A stretch of DNA of 64,000 nt from Carboxylicivirga caseinilyticus (GTDB lineage: Bacteria; Bacteroidota; Bacteroidia; Bacteroidales; Marinilabiliaceae): positions 1-64,000 of the forward strand of contig JAFMVE010000028.1 in NCBI GenBank assembly GCA_025499705.1. Direction: 5' to 3'. Position numbers and translations under genes: made by a program. Positions 37,637 through 47,500 of the stretch are shown piece after piece. The notes under the pieces are model-generated. The model did not search any database and had not been told where the DNA came from. It saw nothing but the letters and a program-made list of their open reading frames with translations. The stretch's first letter is position 1. Each line of letters starts with the position of its first letter.

Positions 37637-38539
37637 ATGAAGAAACTTATTTTGGCTTTAAGCTTGTTTTCTATTTCGTTGGTGGGATCAGCCCAACTTC
37701 GTTATAATCTTGAGGTTGGAAAGAAATATGGGTTAAAGCAACTAACCAGCCAAAACATCACACAATCAATTCAGGGTATGGCCCAGAATATAAAAAACAC
37801 ATTTGGTGGTGATATTACTGTAACCATTAAATCGAAAGATGGAGATGTTTATACATCGGATTTGATTTATGAAAGTCTGATATTTAAAATGGAAAGCCCT
37901 ATGTTTTCAATGGGGTATGATTCAACCGATGAAAATCAGGAAGAAAATGCCATGTCGGGAATGTTTAAAATCATGGTGGGTCATGTGTTTTCCATGAAAT
38001 TTAATCATAAAGGTGAAGTACTGGAGGTAACTGGTTTTGCTGATGTTCTGGAAAAGATGCAATCAGAAGCTGTTGGTCAGTCAATGGCTGGCGCAGTTCA
38101 GGAAAGCCTGAAAGGACAATTTAGTGATGAAAGCATGAAGCAAAATATGGGCACAATGCTTATCGTATATCCGAATGATAAACCTGCTGCGGGATTAACC
38201 TGGAATAAAACCATGGAACAGAGCGGAGCATTGCCTGTTACGAGTGTGTTTAATTATAAAGTTACTTCAGCTACTGGTACAGTTGTTGAAATGGAAGGCA
38301 CGGGAACTATGACAACTAAAGAAGGTTTTTCACAGGAAACTATGGGTATGACTCAGCATTTTGATTTGAATGGTAATATTTCAATGACAGCAAAAATTGA
38401 TGCAAAAACGGGTTGGCCAGTGAGCATTAAACAAACTCAGACTTTGGAAGGGAATATTTCAATTGAATCGCCACAATTGCCTGCTCCTATGGAAGTGCCA
38501 ATGTCTATTAAAGGAGAGTCGACATATACAGCATTGTAA
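37637..38539 (+). CDS. Secreted protein of the DUF6263 type
   Basis: 300 residues. Signal peptide (about 1-19, ending GSAQ), then a beta-rich body: LRYNLEVGKKYGLKQLTSQN (about 20-39), many Met/Gly residues, and repeated KxGxVxxxxG turns. I associate this pattern with DUF6263, a Bacteroidota envelope family of unknown role. Single gene with its own terminator, which it shares with the convergent gene. No catalytic or metal-binding motif is seen. Confidence 0.7.
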   Translation: MKKLILALSLFSISLVGSAQLRYNLEVGKKYGLKQLTSQNITQSIQGMAQNIKNTFGGDITVTIKSKDGDVYTSDLIYESLIFKMESPMFSMGYDSTDENQEENAMSGMFKIMVGHVFSMKFNHKGEVLEVTGFADVLEKMQSEAVGQSMAGAVQESLKGQFSDESMKQNMGTMLIVYPNDKPAAGLTWNKTMEQSGALPVTSVFNYKVTSATGTVVEMEGTGTMTTKEGFSQETMGMTQHFDLNGNISMTAKIDAKTGWPVSIKQTQTLEGNISIESPQLPAPMEVPMSIKGESTYTAL

Positions 38540-38566
38540 AAGAATAGCTTACAATAAGAATAAAGA

Positions 38567-38590
38567 AAGGGGCTTTAAGCCCCTTATTCT
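38567..38590. terminator. Bidirectional terminator overlapping the stop of the next gene
   Basis: AAGGGGC (38567-38573) pairs with GCCCCTT (38579-38585). The right arm overlaps the TAA (complement of 38584-38586) of the minus-strand gene. Confidence 0.75.
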
Positions 38591-40791
38591 TTGCCTTTGT
38601 TCCAACTCTCTTTATTAATGAGATCACCAGCTTTGGTATAATGTTTCCATTTACCATGTCGTAAACCGTTTTTGTATCTACCTTCTATTTTAATTTGTCC
38701 ATTTCTATAATAATAGAAAGCATCACCATCCAATAAGCCATCTTCAAGTATTAGTTCTGCCTTTTTACGGCCGTTACTGTAATATTCAATGTATTTGCCA
38801 TCTAATACATCATCATCAAAATCAACTTCAGCTTTCACAGTGTGTTCATCATCTTCAAAATAGAAAATAGCTGTACCATCAGCTTTTCCGTCATCATAAG
38901 GTATTGCGGATGAAATATTGCCGGAAAAATAATAATTACGCCATAAACCTTGTGGTAAGCTGTCTTTCATTTCGCCCTCATGTATAAGTACACTATCCTG
39001 AACATTTTGTGGATGAGTAAGCCAGTAATTAATGGTTCCTTCATTCCAGGGGAAGGTATCATCTAATCGCATTTTAAATTTAAGATCTCTGTATTCATCA
39101 ATGTATAAATCTTCAGCAGCATTTTGCATAGCTTCCAATTCTTCATACAACAGGGCATCTTCATCATGTTGAGCCAAAAGTTTTGTTTCAAACATTTGCC
39201 CGTTGGCATTAAGCTGCCAACCTATATTGGTAAAGTTGATCAACAGATTCTTATTTTTCTTCAGACTTTTCTTGGTATTTGCATCGCTATAGTAGTATAA
39301 ATGCTGATATACTTTAGGCATCTGCACAAATAACGAAAAGTTACTTTCATCATTAAATTCTTCAAAAAACGATTTAAACGAAGCCGAACGTGCAATTGTA
39401 TTTCCAACCAAATAATCATCGATGGTATTCATTAATGTGTTTACTGAGTTTGAGAATACAACGTAATTATCAATGTAAGTGAAATAAGGCTTTTCAATGC
39501 CATTCATAAATTTACCCAAAAACATTTTAAAGAAACCTTTCATTTGCAGAAAGTGAATTTGATGATTACGATATTCGACTTCATCAAATTTAACAGGAGT
39601 GCGTTTTTTGATGTGCTTTAAAAAGAGGTTCATTTGTTCCTTAGCATTGTCAATATCATTGGCTTTAATTGCCATCAGAACATCAAGTTCACGAGCGTTG
39701 GATTGAGGTTGTAATTTTGCTAAGGCGAATTCACCATCCATCCATGAGAAAAGTATATCGTTGAATTCCAGGTTTAACCAATTTTCAGTCATTTCAATTC
39801 CTGATAGGTAGGTTTTATAACCAATTGAATCAACCAGTTTGTACTGAGCTAATATGTCGTTATAAAATAATTGAAAATTAGATGTGTTGATCGACATAAA
39901 AAGTGCTGTTTCAGCTGGTAAAATAATTTGCGCTTCAAGTTTGCCACCATCAGCTTTTACAAGCGCATTTACAATGGAAGGAATAGAGTCATAATAATTA
40001 GTATAACCTGAAAGACGAATGTTTTTATCTTCTAAATGGGTAACCAATGAAGAGAATGCAAGCACTTTACTAATACTTTTGAGAGATTCCTTTAATTCAG
40101 GTGCAATGCTTCCGGCAAAATTTGCGATCTGACTGTAGTTAATATAAAAATTAACCATCCCACTTGCTGTTTCGTTTTGAACTTCATTGAATTTATCATG
40201 GTTGAACCATTGTTCTGTATTAATTGCCTTAACAGTTTTATTTATTAATTGTGATGACAATGAACCAATCAAAAGATTTTCGTGAATACATAGATGAATG
40301 ATGTCAGTTGGCTGATCGTAACACAAGGTATAAACAGAAGTGCTGTCAACAATACGTTCTTCTAACTGATAATTCATCAAGTTAGAAAGTTGTGGAAGAA
40401 TGGATAACTTTCCATATTTACCAATATCAACAGCAAAAACGGTTTCAAAATCTTTATCATTCAGCATCTGAATAGATAAAGCCATCGGACGATCTTTAAA
40501 AATACTTCTAATCAGTGCGTTTTCTGTCATTAATGAATCAAAGATCATCATATTGGCTTCGTATTCATCAAAATAATCTGCTTCTATCATGCTTTCCCAA
40601 AGCTCACTGTTTTTGATTTCGCGCCATGCAGAAGTTAGATTTTTGGTTTCAATAACGATAACTGATTCCGGTTGTATGGCTTGAAGCGGTGTGAGTTTTT
40701 CAACTTTAATAAATTGCAGGTAAATAAAAAAGCCTAAGATGGCTAACACAATTATTGCAATGAAAAGAAGGAAGTATTTTACTATTTTCAT
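38584..40791 (-). CDS. Membrane-anchored DUF3352-like protein with MORN/YwqK repeats
   Basis: 735 residues. An N-terminal membrane helix (about 5-28) anchors a long extracytoplasmic region (to about 570) that opens with a segment like DUF3352 proteins (QPESVIVIETKNLTSAWREI). The last 120 residues are MORN-variant repeats of the YwqK type: YYSNGRKKAELILEDGLLDG, YYRNGQIKIEGRYKNGLRHG. I know of no named protein with this combination. The repeat part may bind lipid or peptide surfaces; the N-terminal part is of unknown role. Monocistronic. Confidence 0.65.
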   Translation of the reverse strand: MKIVKYFLLFIAIIVLAILGFFIYLQFIKVEKLTPLQAIQPESVIVIETKNLTSAWREIKNSELWESMIEADYFDEYEANMMIFDSLMTENALIRSIFKDRPMALSIQMLNDKDFETVFAVDIGKYGKLSILPQLSNLMNYQLEERIVDSTSVYTLCYDQPTDIIHLCIHENLLIGSLSSQLINKTVKAINTEQWFNHDKFNEVQNETASGMVNFYINYSQIANFAGSIAPELKESLKSISKVLAFSSLVTHLEDKNIRLSGYTNYYDSIPSIVNALVKADGGKLEAQIILPAETALFMSINTSNFQLFYNDILAQYKLVDSIGYKTYLSGIEMTENWLNLEFNDILFSWMDGEFALAKLQPQSNARELDVLMAIKANDIDNAKEQMNLFLKHIKKRTPVKFDEVEYRNHQIHFLQMKGFFKMFLGKFMNGIEKPYFTYIDNYVVFSNSVNTLMNTIDDYLVGNTIARSASFKSFFEEFNDESNFSLFVQMPKVYQHLYYYSDANTKKSLKKNKNLLINFTNIGWQLNANGQMFETKLLAQHDEDALLYEELEAMQNAAEDLYIDEYRDLKFKMRLDDTFPWNEGTINYWLTHPQNVQDSVLIHEGEMKDSLPQGLWRNYYFSGNISSAIPYDDGKADGTAIFYFEDDEHTVKAEVDFDDDVLDGKYIEYYSNGRKKAELILEDGLLDGDAFYYYRNGQIKIEGRYKNGLRHGKWKHYTKAGDLINKESWNKGKE

Positions 40792-40944
40792 TCGATATTA
40801 AGTTTTCTAATCGGTTTTAAAGTTTGTTAATCATTGAATTAACAGATTGCTAAAAGGCTACATTAAATAAAACATTTTTATTTGTAATACAGAATGGTTT
40901 ACTGAAACTAGCTAATTATTTAGAATGAGTTGTAATAGTTTGAT

Positions 40945-40976
40945 TTTGTATAGAAGTTTCTGAAAGACTATTTTTG
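40945..40976 (+). promoter_or_regulatory. Promoter TTTG-N20-TATTTTTG for the MFS gene
   Basis: TTTG at 40945-40948 and TATTTTTG at 40969-40976 with 20 bases between, the best full match to the Bacteroidota -33/-7 consensus in this window. The start codon is at 40991. Confidence 0.7.
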
Positions 40977-40990
40977 CGAAAATTTTTTCA

Positions 40991-42169
40991 ATGTATTCAG
41001 GCAATATCACCAAGTTATATCTGATTAAAATAGCCAAATGGTTTATGCTGACCATGCCTATTCTGTTACTTTTTTACCAGGATTTAGGTTTCTCAGTTGA
41101 AGAGTCATTTCAGTTAAAAGCTATTTACAGTATTGCCATTGTCATATTTGAAATACCTTCAGGTTACGCAGCCGATGTATTAGGGCGAAAGAAAACTTTA
41201 ATTATAGGAAGTATATTGGGCACATTAGGTTTTGCAATCTATTCTGTAACCAGTTCTTTTTATGCTTTTATGGCAGCCGAGTTAATTTTAGGTGTCGGTC
41301 AAAGCTTTATTAGCGGTGCTGACTCTGCTTTGTTGTACGACAGTTTAAAGGCCGATGGGAGAGAAAAAGAATATCTGAAGTATGAGGGAAGAAACTTTTC
41401 GGTTGGTAATTTTAGTGAGGCTATTGCAGGGTTTATGGGAGGAGCACTTGCTGAATGGAGTTTGCGGATGCCTTTTGTATTTCAGACAGGTATTGCATTT
41501 ATAGCTGTGCCTGCGGCCTTTATGCTGATAGAACCTAAATTATATACACGCACGCAAAAAGCTACCTGGGCGGATATCTGGAATGTTGTAAAATATGCGA
41601 TGCTTAAAAACAAGAGTCTTCGATACAATATAATTTATTCTTCTATAATTGGTTCTGCAACATTAAGCATGGCGTGGGTTTATCCACTATATCTTAAAGA
41701 AGTTGGGTTTCGAGAGATTCACATTGGAACCACCAGTACAGTATTAAATCTTATTGTTGGTTTTACAACCCTGGCGGCATATAAAATTGAACGAAAACTT
41801 AAACCAAAATCAACTGTTTTTGGAACCACAATAATTATAACTGCAGCCTTTATCCTGGCAGGAGTAATCCATTCATATTGGGTACTGCCGGTTTTAGTAG
41901 TGTTTTATTTCTCGAGAGGAATTGCTACTCCTGTGCTGAAAGATTATATCAATCGTATAACATCATCTGAAATTCGGGCCACTGTGTTGTCTATCCGAAG
42001 CTTGTTGATCAGGGCATTCTTTTCTATTCTTGCACCAATGTTTGGGTATGTAACAGACCGTTTGTCATTGAGTCAGGCCTTTATGATTATAGGTGCAGTT
42101 TTTATGGTTCTTACAAGTTCCAGTATTTTTCTTTTCTTAAAATCACTGGAAGAAGGTTCGAACGATTAG
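40991..42169 (+). CDS. MFS transporter
   Basis: 392 residues with twelve hydrophobic segments. The loop after helix 2 carries the MFS signature in the form GYAADVLGRKKTLIIG (about 58-73). Loop 6-7 is short and polar. Substrate cannot be deduced; drug or small-metabolite export is the commonest role. Ends four bases into the convergent transporter gene (stops overlap). Confidence 0.88.
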   Translation: MYSGNITKLYLIKIAKWFMLTMPILLLFYQDLGFSVEESFQLKAIYSIAIVIFEIPSGYAADVLGRKKTLIIGSILGTLGFAIYSVTSSFYAFMAAELILGVGQSFISGADSALLYDSLKADGREKEYLKYEGRNFSVGNFSEAIAGFMGGALAEWSLRMPFVFQTGIAFIAVPAAFMLIEPKLYTRTQKATWADIWNVVKYAMLKNKSLRYNIIYSSIIGSATLSMAWVYPLYLKEVGFREIHIGTTSTVLNLIVGFTTLAAYKIERKLKPKSTVFGTTIIITAAFILAGVIHSYWVLPVLVVFYFSRGIATPVLKDYINRITSSEIRATVLSIRSLLIRAFFSILAPMFGYVTDRLSLSQAFMIIGAVFMVLTSSSIFLFLKSLEEGSND

Positions 42170-43071
42170 CTTCCTTTTCGAAATGATAGATAAAGCAGAT
42201 AAAACAATACAAAAATAGGTAAAACTGCCGTTGGAATTGCTGCTTTTTGGCCAAACAACTCAAGTGCTGTAACAACAGCAAAGCCTGAACTTTTAACGGT
42301 AATTAAAAGGTTGTCGGAAGTTATAATTGCTTTGTTTTTTGAAATTCTGTTGAATAGGTTTTCGTGTAATATGCCTGTTATAAAATGGGATATAAGAAGT
42401 ACTGCTGAGATACCGATGAGCATGTTGCTTTGATGGAAGAACACTGCTCTGTTGACGCCAATAGCAATAAAAATAAGTATGGCAAAACCCCAGTCGACAA
42501 CTTTACCTCTTACTTCATTAACCGGGTTTCTGATTTTTCCAATCAGTAATATCCGTGATAGAGCCAATGGTATAATGATGGTTTTAACCATTAATAAAAA
42601 CAACTTGGAAGATGATATTTCATTATTGCCGGTTAAATATCCTACAACAAATGGAGTGAGAATTATGGTGAAGATAAAGGCTCCTAAAACACCTTTAATC
42701 GAATACTCAATATCACCTTTCAAAATGGAAGAGAAAGGTATTATAGCTACCCCGGGCGCTGTTGTTGCGATGATCACAAAACCATAAAATAGTTCCTCAT
42801 CAGAAATCAATAAACGCGCTGATGCAAGCATGATGGCAGCATATAAAATGTAGTTTAATAAAGCTCCTTTCAACATCGGAAACAAAAGTTTATTAAAAGG
42901 GTAGAGGCTTTGGGTACGTATATTTGTCATTGAAAAAGTCATTACCAGAGCCAGTATATAAGTGGTGTGTTTTTTCAAATGAATGGCATAATCGCCTATC
43001 CATAGTCCAAGTATAACTGCTAATATTAGAATTACATTCCGATTGGTAATGAATGAAAGAACTTTTCTCAT
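42166..43071 (-). CDS. Membrane transporter of the bile-acid:Na+ symporter/permease type
   Basis: 301 residues from ATG 43071. A longer frame runs to 43134, but its 21 extra residues (MFSCLQSHFQF...) look unlike a signal and would overlap the neighbouring gene's promoter region. Nine to ten hydrophobic segments; the middle segment with AIMLASARLLISDEELFYG and GVAIIPFSSILKGD resembles the crossover helices of BASS transporters. Assignment to that superfamily is tentative; substrate unknown. Confidence 0.65.
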   Translation of the reverse strand: MRKVLSFITNRNVILILAVILGLWIGDYAIHLKKHTTYILALVMTFSMTNIRTQSLYPFNKLLFPMLKGALLNYILYAAIMLASARLLISDEELFYGFVIIATTAPGVAIIPFSSILKGDIEYSIKGVLGAFIFTIILTPFVVGYLTGNNEISSSKLFLLMVKTIIIPLALSRILLIGKIRNPVNEVRGKVVDWGFAILIFIAIGVNRAVFFHQSNMLIGISAVLLISHFITGILHENLFNRISKNKAIITSDNLLITVKSSGFAVVTALELFGQKAAIPTAVLPIFVLFYLLYLSFRKGS

Positions 43072-43178
43072 TTTATGATGATTGGTATAAACAAACTTAC
43101 AAAATTGAAAATGGCTTTGCAGGCAAGAAAACATGATATATATCTATTGTTCCTATGAAGTTATTGCAAAACCTTTCC

Positions 43179-43186
43179 TATTTTTG
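43179..43186 (+). promoter_or_regulatory. -7 box TATTTTTG upstream of the 195-residue protein
   Basis: Exact TAnnTTTG match, 18 bases before ATG 43205 but downstream of the first in-frame ATG at 43133, so it argues for the later start. Confidence 0.45.
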
Positions 43187-43204
43187 AAGAATAAATCAAC
43201 CAAT

Positions 43205-43792
43205 ATGTCTGAAAACACTTTTCATACTTCTTCCATACCTGAAATTTTTTATTCTGATTCAACAAAGAAGCCATTTACTCACTGTAAAGTTTGTCAAAAG
43301 GATGTCATTCAGACGGGTGAACCTTATATAATCGAAAAGGCTTATGGCCAGGATTTGATCAAAGGTAAGCGTGATATGATTTTCGAAGTGGTATATTGTT
43401 TGGATTGTATACAGGAGATCAATGAATCCTTATCGGAAGAATCCAGAGAGAGGATAAGTAATTATTTCAAAACACATACAAATCTGGATAAAAGAGATAA
43501 GGAATTAAAGAAGTATGAGTTATTTGAAATAGATATATGGCTTAACAATTGTATAGTCAAAAACAAATCAATCGACGAGGTTGATGAGTTTCAGATTTAT
43601 GCTTTATGTATTGGCAACGAGTTGTTGTTTCATCAGGCACCATATATGGTTTGTGGAGAAGCTATTGAAGAAGTAATGGAATTGTTATCAAATAAAAGTC
43701 TGGATATTTTAAATGACTTAATGACGGATATAATTGATTTGCCACCACAGTACAGGGAGTTGTTTAAGACACGAACACCAATGATTTTTTAG
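43205..43792 (+). CDS. Uncharacterised cytoplasmic protein with a CxxC motif
   Basis: 195 residues from ATG 43205; a longer frame from 43133 adds 24 residues but would start upstream of the -7 box. A CxxC in HCKVCQKDV (about residues 26-34) and a second Cys pair region VVYCLDCIQE (about 64-73) suggest a zinc ribbon or similar. The rest is helical and acidic. I do not recognise the family. It probably shares a transcript with the RsmI-like gene 23 bases downstream, hinting at a link to translation. Confidence 0.65.
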   Translation: MSENTFHTSSIPEIFYSDSTKKPFTHCKVCQKDVIQTGEPYIIEKAYGQDLIKGKRDMIFEVVYCLDCIQEINESLSEESRERISNYFKTHTNLDKRDKELKKYELFEIDIWLNNCIVKNKSIDEVDEFQIYALCIGNELLFHQAPYMVCGEAIEEVMELLSNKSLDILNDLMTDIIDLPPQYRELFKTRTPMIF

Positions 43793-43815
43793 TACAACAA
43801 AATTACAATTTACGA

Positions 43816-44520
43816 ATGAAAGGTCAGCTTTATATGATCCCCAATACATTAGGGGAGAGTCCGATTGAATACAATTTGCCAACCGATGTGATCGAGATTA
43901 TAAGGTCGCTAAAATATTTTGTCGTTGAAAATGTTCGTTCAGCCCGTCGCTTCCTGAAAAAAGTTGATAAGGAGATTGAAATTGAAGAACTTACTTTTTT
44001 TGTGCTGGATAAACATACACAAACGAATGATATTCCATCATTTTTAAGGCCATTACATGATGGTAAAAATATGGGAATGATTTCAGAGGCTGGTTGTCCG
44101 GGAGTGGCTGATCCTGGTGCAGACATTGCTAAGTTGGCACACGAGAGTAATATTAGAGTGATACCCTTGGTTGGACCATCATCTATTCTGATGTCGGTGA
44201 TGGCTTCGGGATTGAATGGTCAGAGTTTTGCTTTTCATGGCTATTTACCTGTTAAAAAGGGAGAGGCGCCAAAAGCAATAAAAGCTTTGGAAGACCGGTC
44301 GAGAAAAGAAAATCAGACACAACTTTTTATTGAGGCTCCATATAGAAATATGAGAATGTTACAGGATATAATTCAGACTTGTAGTCCTAAAACACGTTTG
44401 TGTATTGCATGCGACATTTCGCTGGAAACAGAATACATCGTTACAAAAAGTATTGCGCAATGGAAAGGCAAGGTTCCTGATATTAATAAGCGGCCCGCAA
44501 TATTCTTAATTTTAGCATAA
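43816..44520 (+). CDS. RsmI-like SAM methyltransferase (tetrapyrrole methylase fold)
   Basis: 234 residues. Family marks: QLYMIPNTLGESPIEYNLP at the N-terminus in place of the LYLVPTPIGN start, VVENVRSARRFLKKV, MGMISEAGCPGVADPG (about 92-107) and IPLVGPSSILMSVMASGLNGQ (about 115 onward, shortened here to GPSSILMSVMASG). RsmI methylates the ribose of 16S rRNA C1402. This short version lacks about 40 residues relative to E. coli RsmI and is common in Bacteroidota, so the target could differ. Confidence 0.85.
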   Translation: MKGQLYMIPNTLGESPIEYNLPTDVIEIIRSLKYFVVENVRSARRFLKKVDKEIEIEELTFFVLDKHTQTNDIPSFLRPLHDGKNMGMISEAGCPGVADPGADIAKLAHESNIRVIPLVGPSSILMSVMASGLNGQSFAFHGYLPVKKGEAPKAIKALEDRSRKENQTQLFIEAPYRNMRMLQDIIQTCSPKTRLCIACDISLETEYIVTKSIAQWKGKVPDINKRPAIFLILA

Positions 44521-44521
44521 C

Positions 44522-44567
44522 ATAACAAAAAACTCCGTTGAGATTCTTCAACGGAGTTTTTTGTTAT
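44522..44567. terminator. Bidirectional terminator with 20-bp perfect stem
   Basis: Arms 44522-44541 and 44548-44567 are exact inverse complements (core CTCCGTTGA / TCAACGGAG) around a 6-base loop, with A/T runs built in. Ends the RsmI-like gene (+) and the large secreted-protein gene (-). Confidence 0.93.
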
Positions 44568-44580
44568 AATGATTTAGTTT

Positions 44581-47500
44581 TTATTCAAAACGAGCGAGGA
44601 ATCGACTCTTTTTACTTTCTGGTGCCATAATGAAGGTAAATGATTTTTCCCCAATACCAACATTTTGTTTGCGATCATCTGCCTTTAAAGCCTGAACAAT
44701 CTGATTGTATTCTTTATTAGATGATAAGGTTTGCATCATACCATTTTTGTAAGTGAAATAAACCCACGTATTTTCATCAAATTCAATATACATATCAAGT
44801 GAATTACCACTTCTTTTTCGCATTATTTCAGCTTTAACTTTTGCTTTTCGATTAACGATATATTCTTTCAAATAGGCAAGATCAACCTCTCCATCTGCTC
44901 TAAAAGCTCTTTCTCCAGAATCCCAAATAAAATCAATATTACTAAAGAACAGCATTTGTTTTAATTCTTCATGTATTTTCTCTGAAGCACCTGTACCGTT
45001 ACGTTCAGCTTCCAGTTTTTCAGCTTCTTTTCGGCCAGCTAGTTCAGACAATCGTTTTGTAAAGGTGTCTTTAGTAAGTTTTGATTCTTTAGCTGATGAA
45101 TTCAATATGGTTGTATAAAGTACATCTAAAGCTTCCTGATTAAAGAAGAAGTCAATTCCTAACATAGTGCTGACAGTTATTTCTTCTTTGTCTCTTTGGT
45201 CCAGTAAAGTACCCGATGATAAAAGTTTTATCTGATCCAGATCTATACCCATATCAAATTTACCTTCGGCCAATATGTTACAGTCTGATTCACGGAAACT
45301 GATAATTTTGCCTATTGAATCAGGATTTGCATGCTTGTATTCAGAGGCTATGTCGAAAGACTTGTTCTTATCATTATAAATCAAGTATCCATCTCCTGTG
45401 ATCATAGGAATGTCGCTGTAATCTTCCCTGCTTTCGAGAAAAGAACTGTAAACATGCGTACTATCCTTTGTGATGAAGAAATCTTTGTAAATGTTACTGT
45501 ATTCAAAACTTTGAGACTCTTCTGTTATAGGAATTCTAACATTATTGGCATCCATACGTGAATCAAATCGTACGTATGTTTGCGGGCCTGTTGGACAACG
45601 ATGTAGCATTTGTGCTCCACCACTGAAGTTTAAGTCCTTATAAGATGCTTCCAGTTTAATGTCGCCTTTGAAGGCAAAATGACTGTTAAAAGTAAACAGG
45701 TCTTTTTCTGTTATCTTACCTTCTGCAAAAGTTTTGGTTTCTTTATCCAGACCAATGTTATGCATATCAATGGTTAGTTTCTTTCCGTCGCCATTGAAGT
45801 AGTCATATTTACCATACCCATTGTATTCATATTTACCAATAACATTCACTCTTGAATCATATAAAACATGAGTAAAAGCACTGTCTTGCTGTAAAATTAT
45901 CTGTACACTGTCGAGTGGATCAATTGCTGCATCTTCACGAATCGTAACGAAACCGTCACTCAGCATAAGGTTGGCATCTCCAACATCAATTTGTTTGACT
46001 TCTTCAGCATAGATGGTCTTCAACTCAACATCGTATCTGGCCATTGGAACATAAAAGGACAGTGAATCCTGGCGGCGATGTGTTGAAATAAAGCGGTTTC
46101 CTTTTGATCCCCGGGCTCCCATGTAGATATCATTTTTGTCCATATCCCATGAGAATTCGCTGATAAATGAAATGTATCGGTTATCGGTAAAATCTACACG
46201 GCTACCACCACTACGTGATGAGAATGTACCCTGACGGGTTTCAAAATCTATATTCGAAATAAGATTGGTTGTTGAGAAACTAACTCCTTCCATTTCAGCA
46301 CCAGCCAGGTTAAAGTCAGATGAGTCAGCTACCACAACATGATCGCTGAAGTCCATTTCTTTTGATACCAGGTTTGCGCTTCGCATATAGAAAGTACCGG
46401 CTCCGGTTGATCCGTATGGTGTTACCTTCATTCGGCCTTTTAACTGGGCTTCTTTGTTAAACATCGTGAAGTTTTCTTCCTGTGTTTTAGCCCATATCTC
46501 TTCCTGCTCAGGCAAGTATTCAATAACAACATAGTTAGCCTGAACATCGGGATATTTTGTTCCTTCAACACGTTTATCCACGGTAAACTTATGAGCCTGA
46601 CCGGTAACTTTATCTGGTAAAAATGTAAATTCTTCTGAGTGAGATGTAGTTGTTACGTATGCAAGAATTCCGTTACCTTTTAAACCAGCATTACTTAGGT
46701 CGATATGGTTGGTAAAGGTTGCTTTATTATTGTAAATCGGATATCCTTCTTCGGGTGTATTACGTGTAAAACCAAGTGAATAATCAGGACGAATGGTTAA
46801 ACTGTCTCTGAATGTGGGGAATATATTTGATTCAAAAACCCCACCGAAATTAAAGTTATCTGGTGTAAGGGTATTGATACTATCCATCTCGAAAGGATCG
46901 AGTGTGAAGAAAAAGTTTTCCCTGTCATATGCTCCATTCTGAATGTCTTTTCGATCGAAAAATACTTGCGATTCAATTTTACTGTTAAGGATAGGGTAGT
47001 GGGGATTTTTCTTCGCACCGGATTTGTTATCGGAATCATCAATTTGAAGATAGCCGGATAAGTGAGCAATAGTATTATTAACTGTTTTAAGGAGTGGTTG
47101 ACCAAAGTAGTCTGTTTCACCTGATAATACTTTCATACGTAATGAATCAATATTACTCATATCAATCCTAAAGTCCTCGTAAGAGAATTTAAAACCATTA
47201 CCAAAGAGGTTTAACATACCAGCATTGATGGTTCCGTTAAAGACAAAGTTCCGGTTTTCCTTAAGTATGATTTCCTTGTTTTCGGGGAAGAAAACAACAT
47301 TCTGATGATCACAAATAGAAATGGATTCAACACCATTCATATTAAGGTCGTAATTCTTTAAATCGAGTTGGGCATTAACAATTTCTCCTGGAGTGATAGA
47401 ATTAAAACGTATCACATCAAAGTCTTTCTTACCTATTCGGAATAGTAAATAATCCTGCAGTCGCTGACGAATGGTTATCTCATCGGTATTTACATTGTAT

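Noticed and set aside
42166-43134. Longer start for the BASS-like transporter (43134)
   Set aside because: The added 21 residues look random and would overlap the neighbouring gene; ATG 43071 gives a normal N-terminus.
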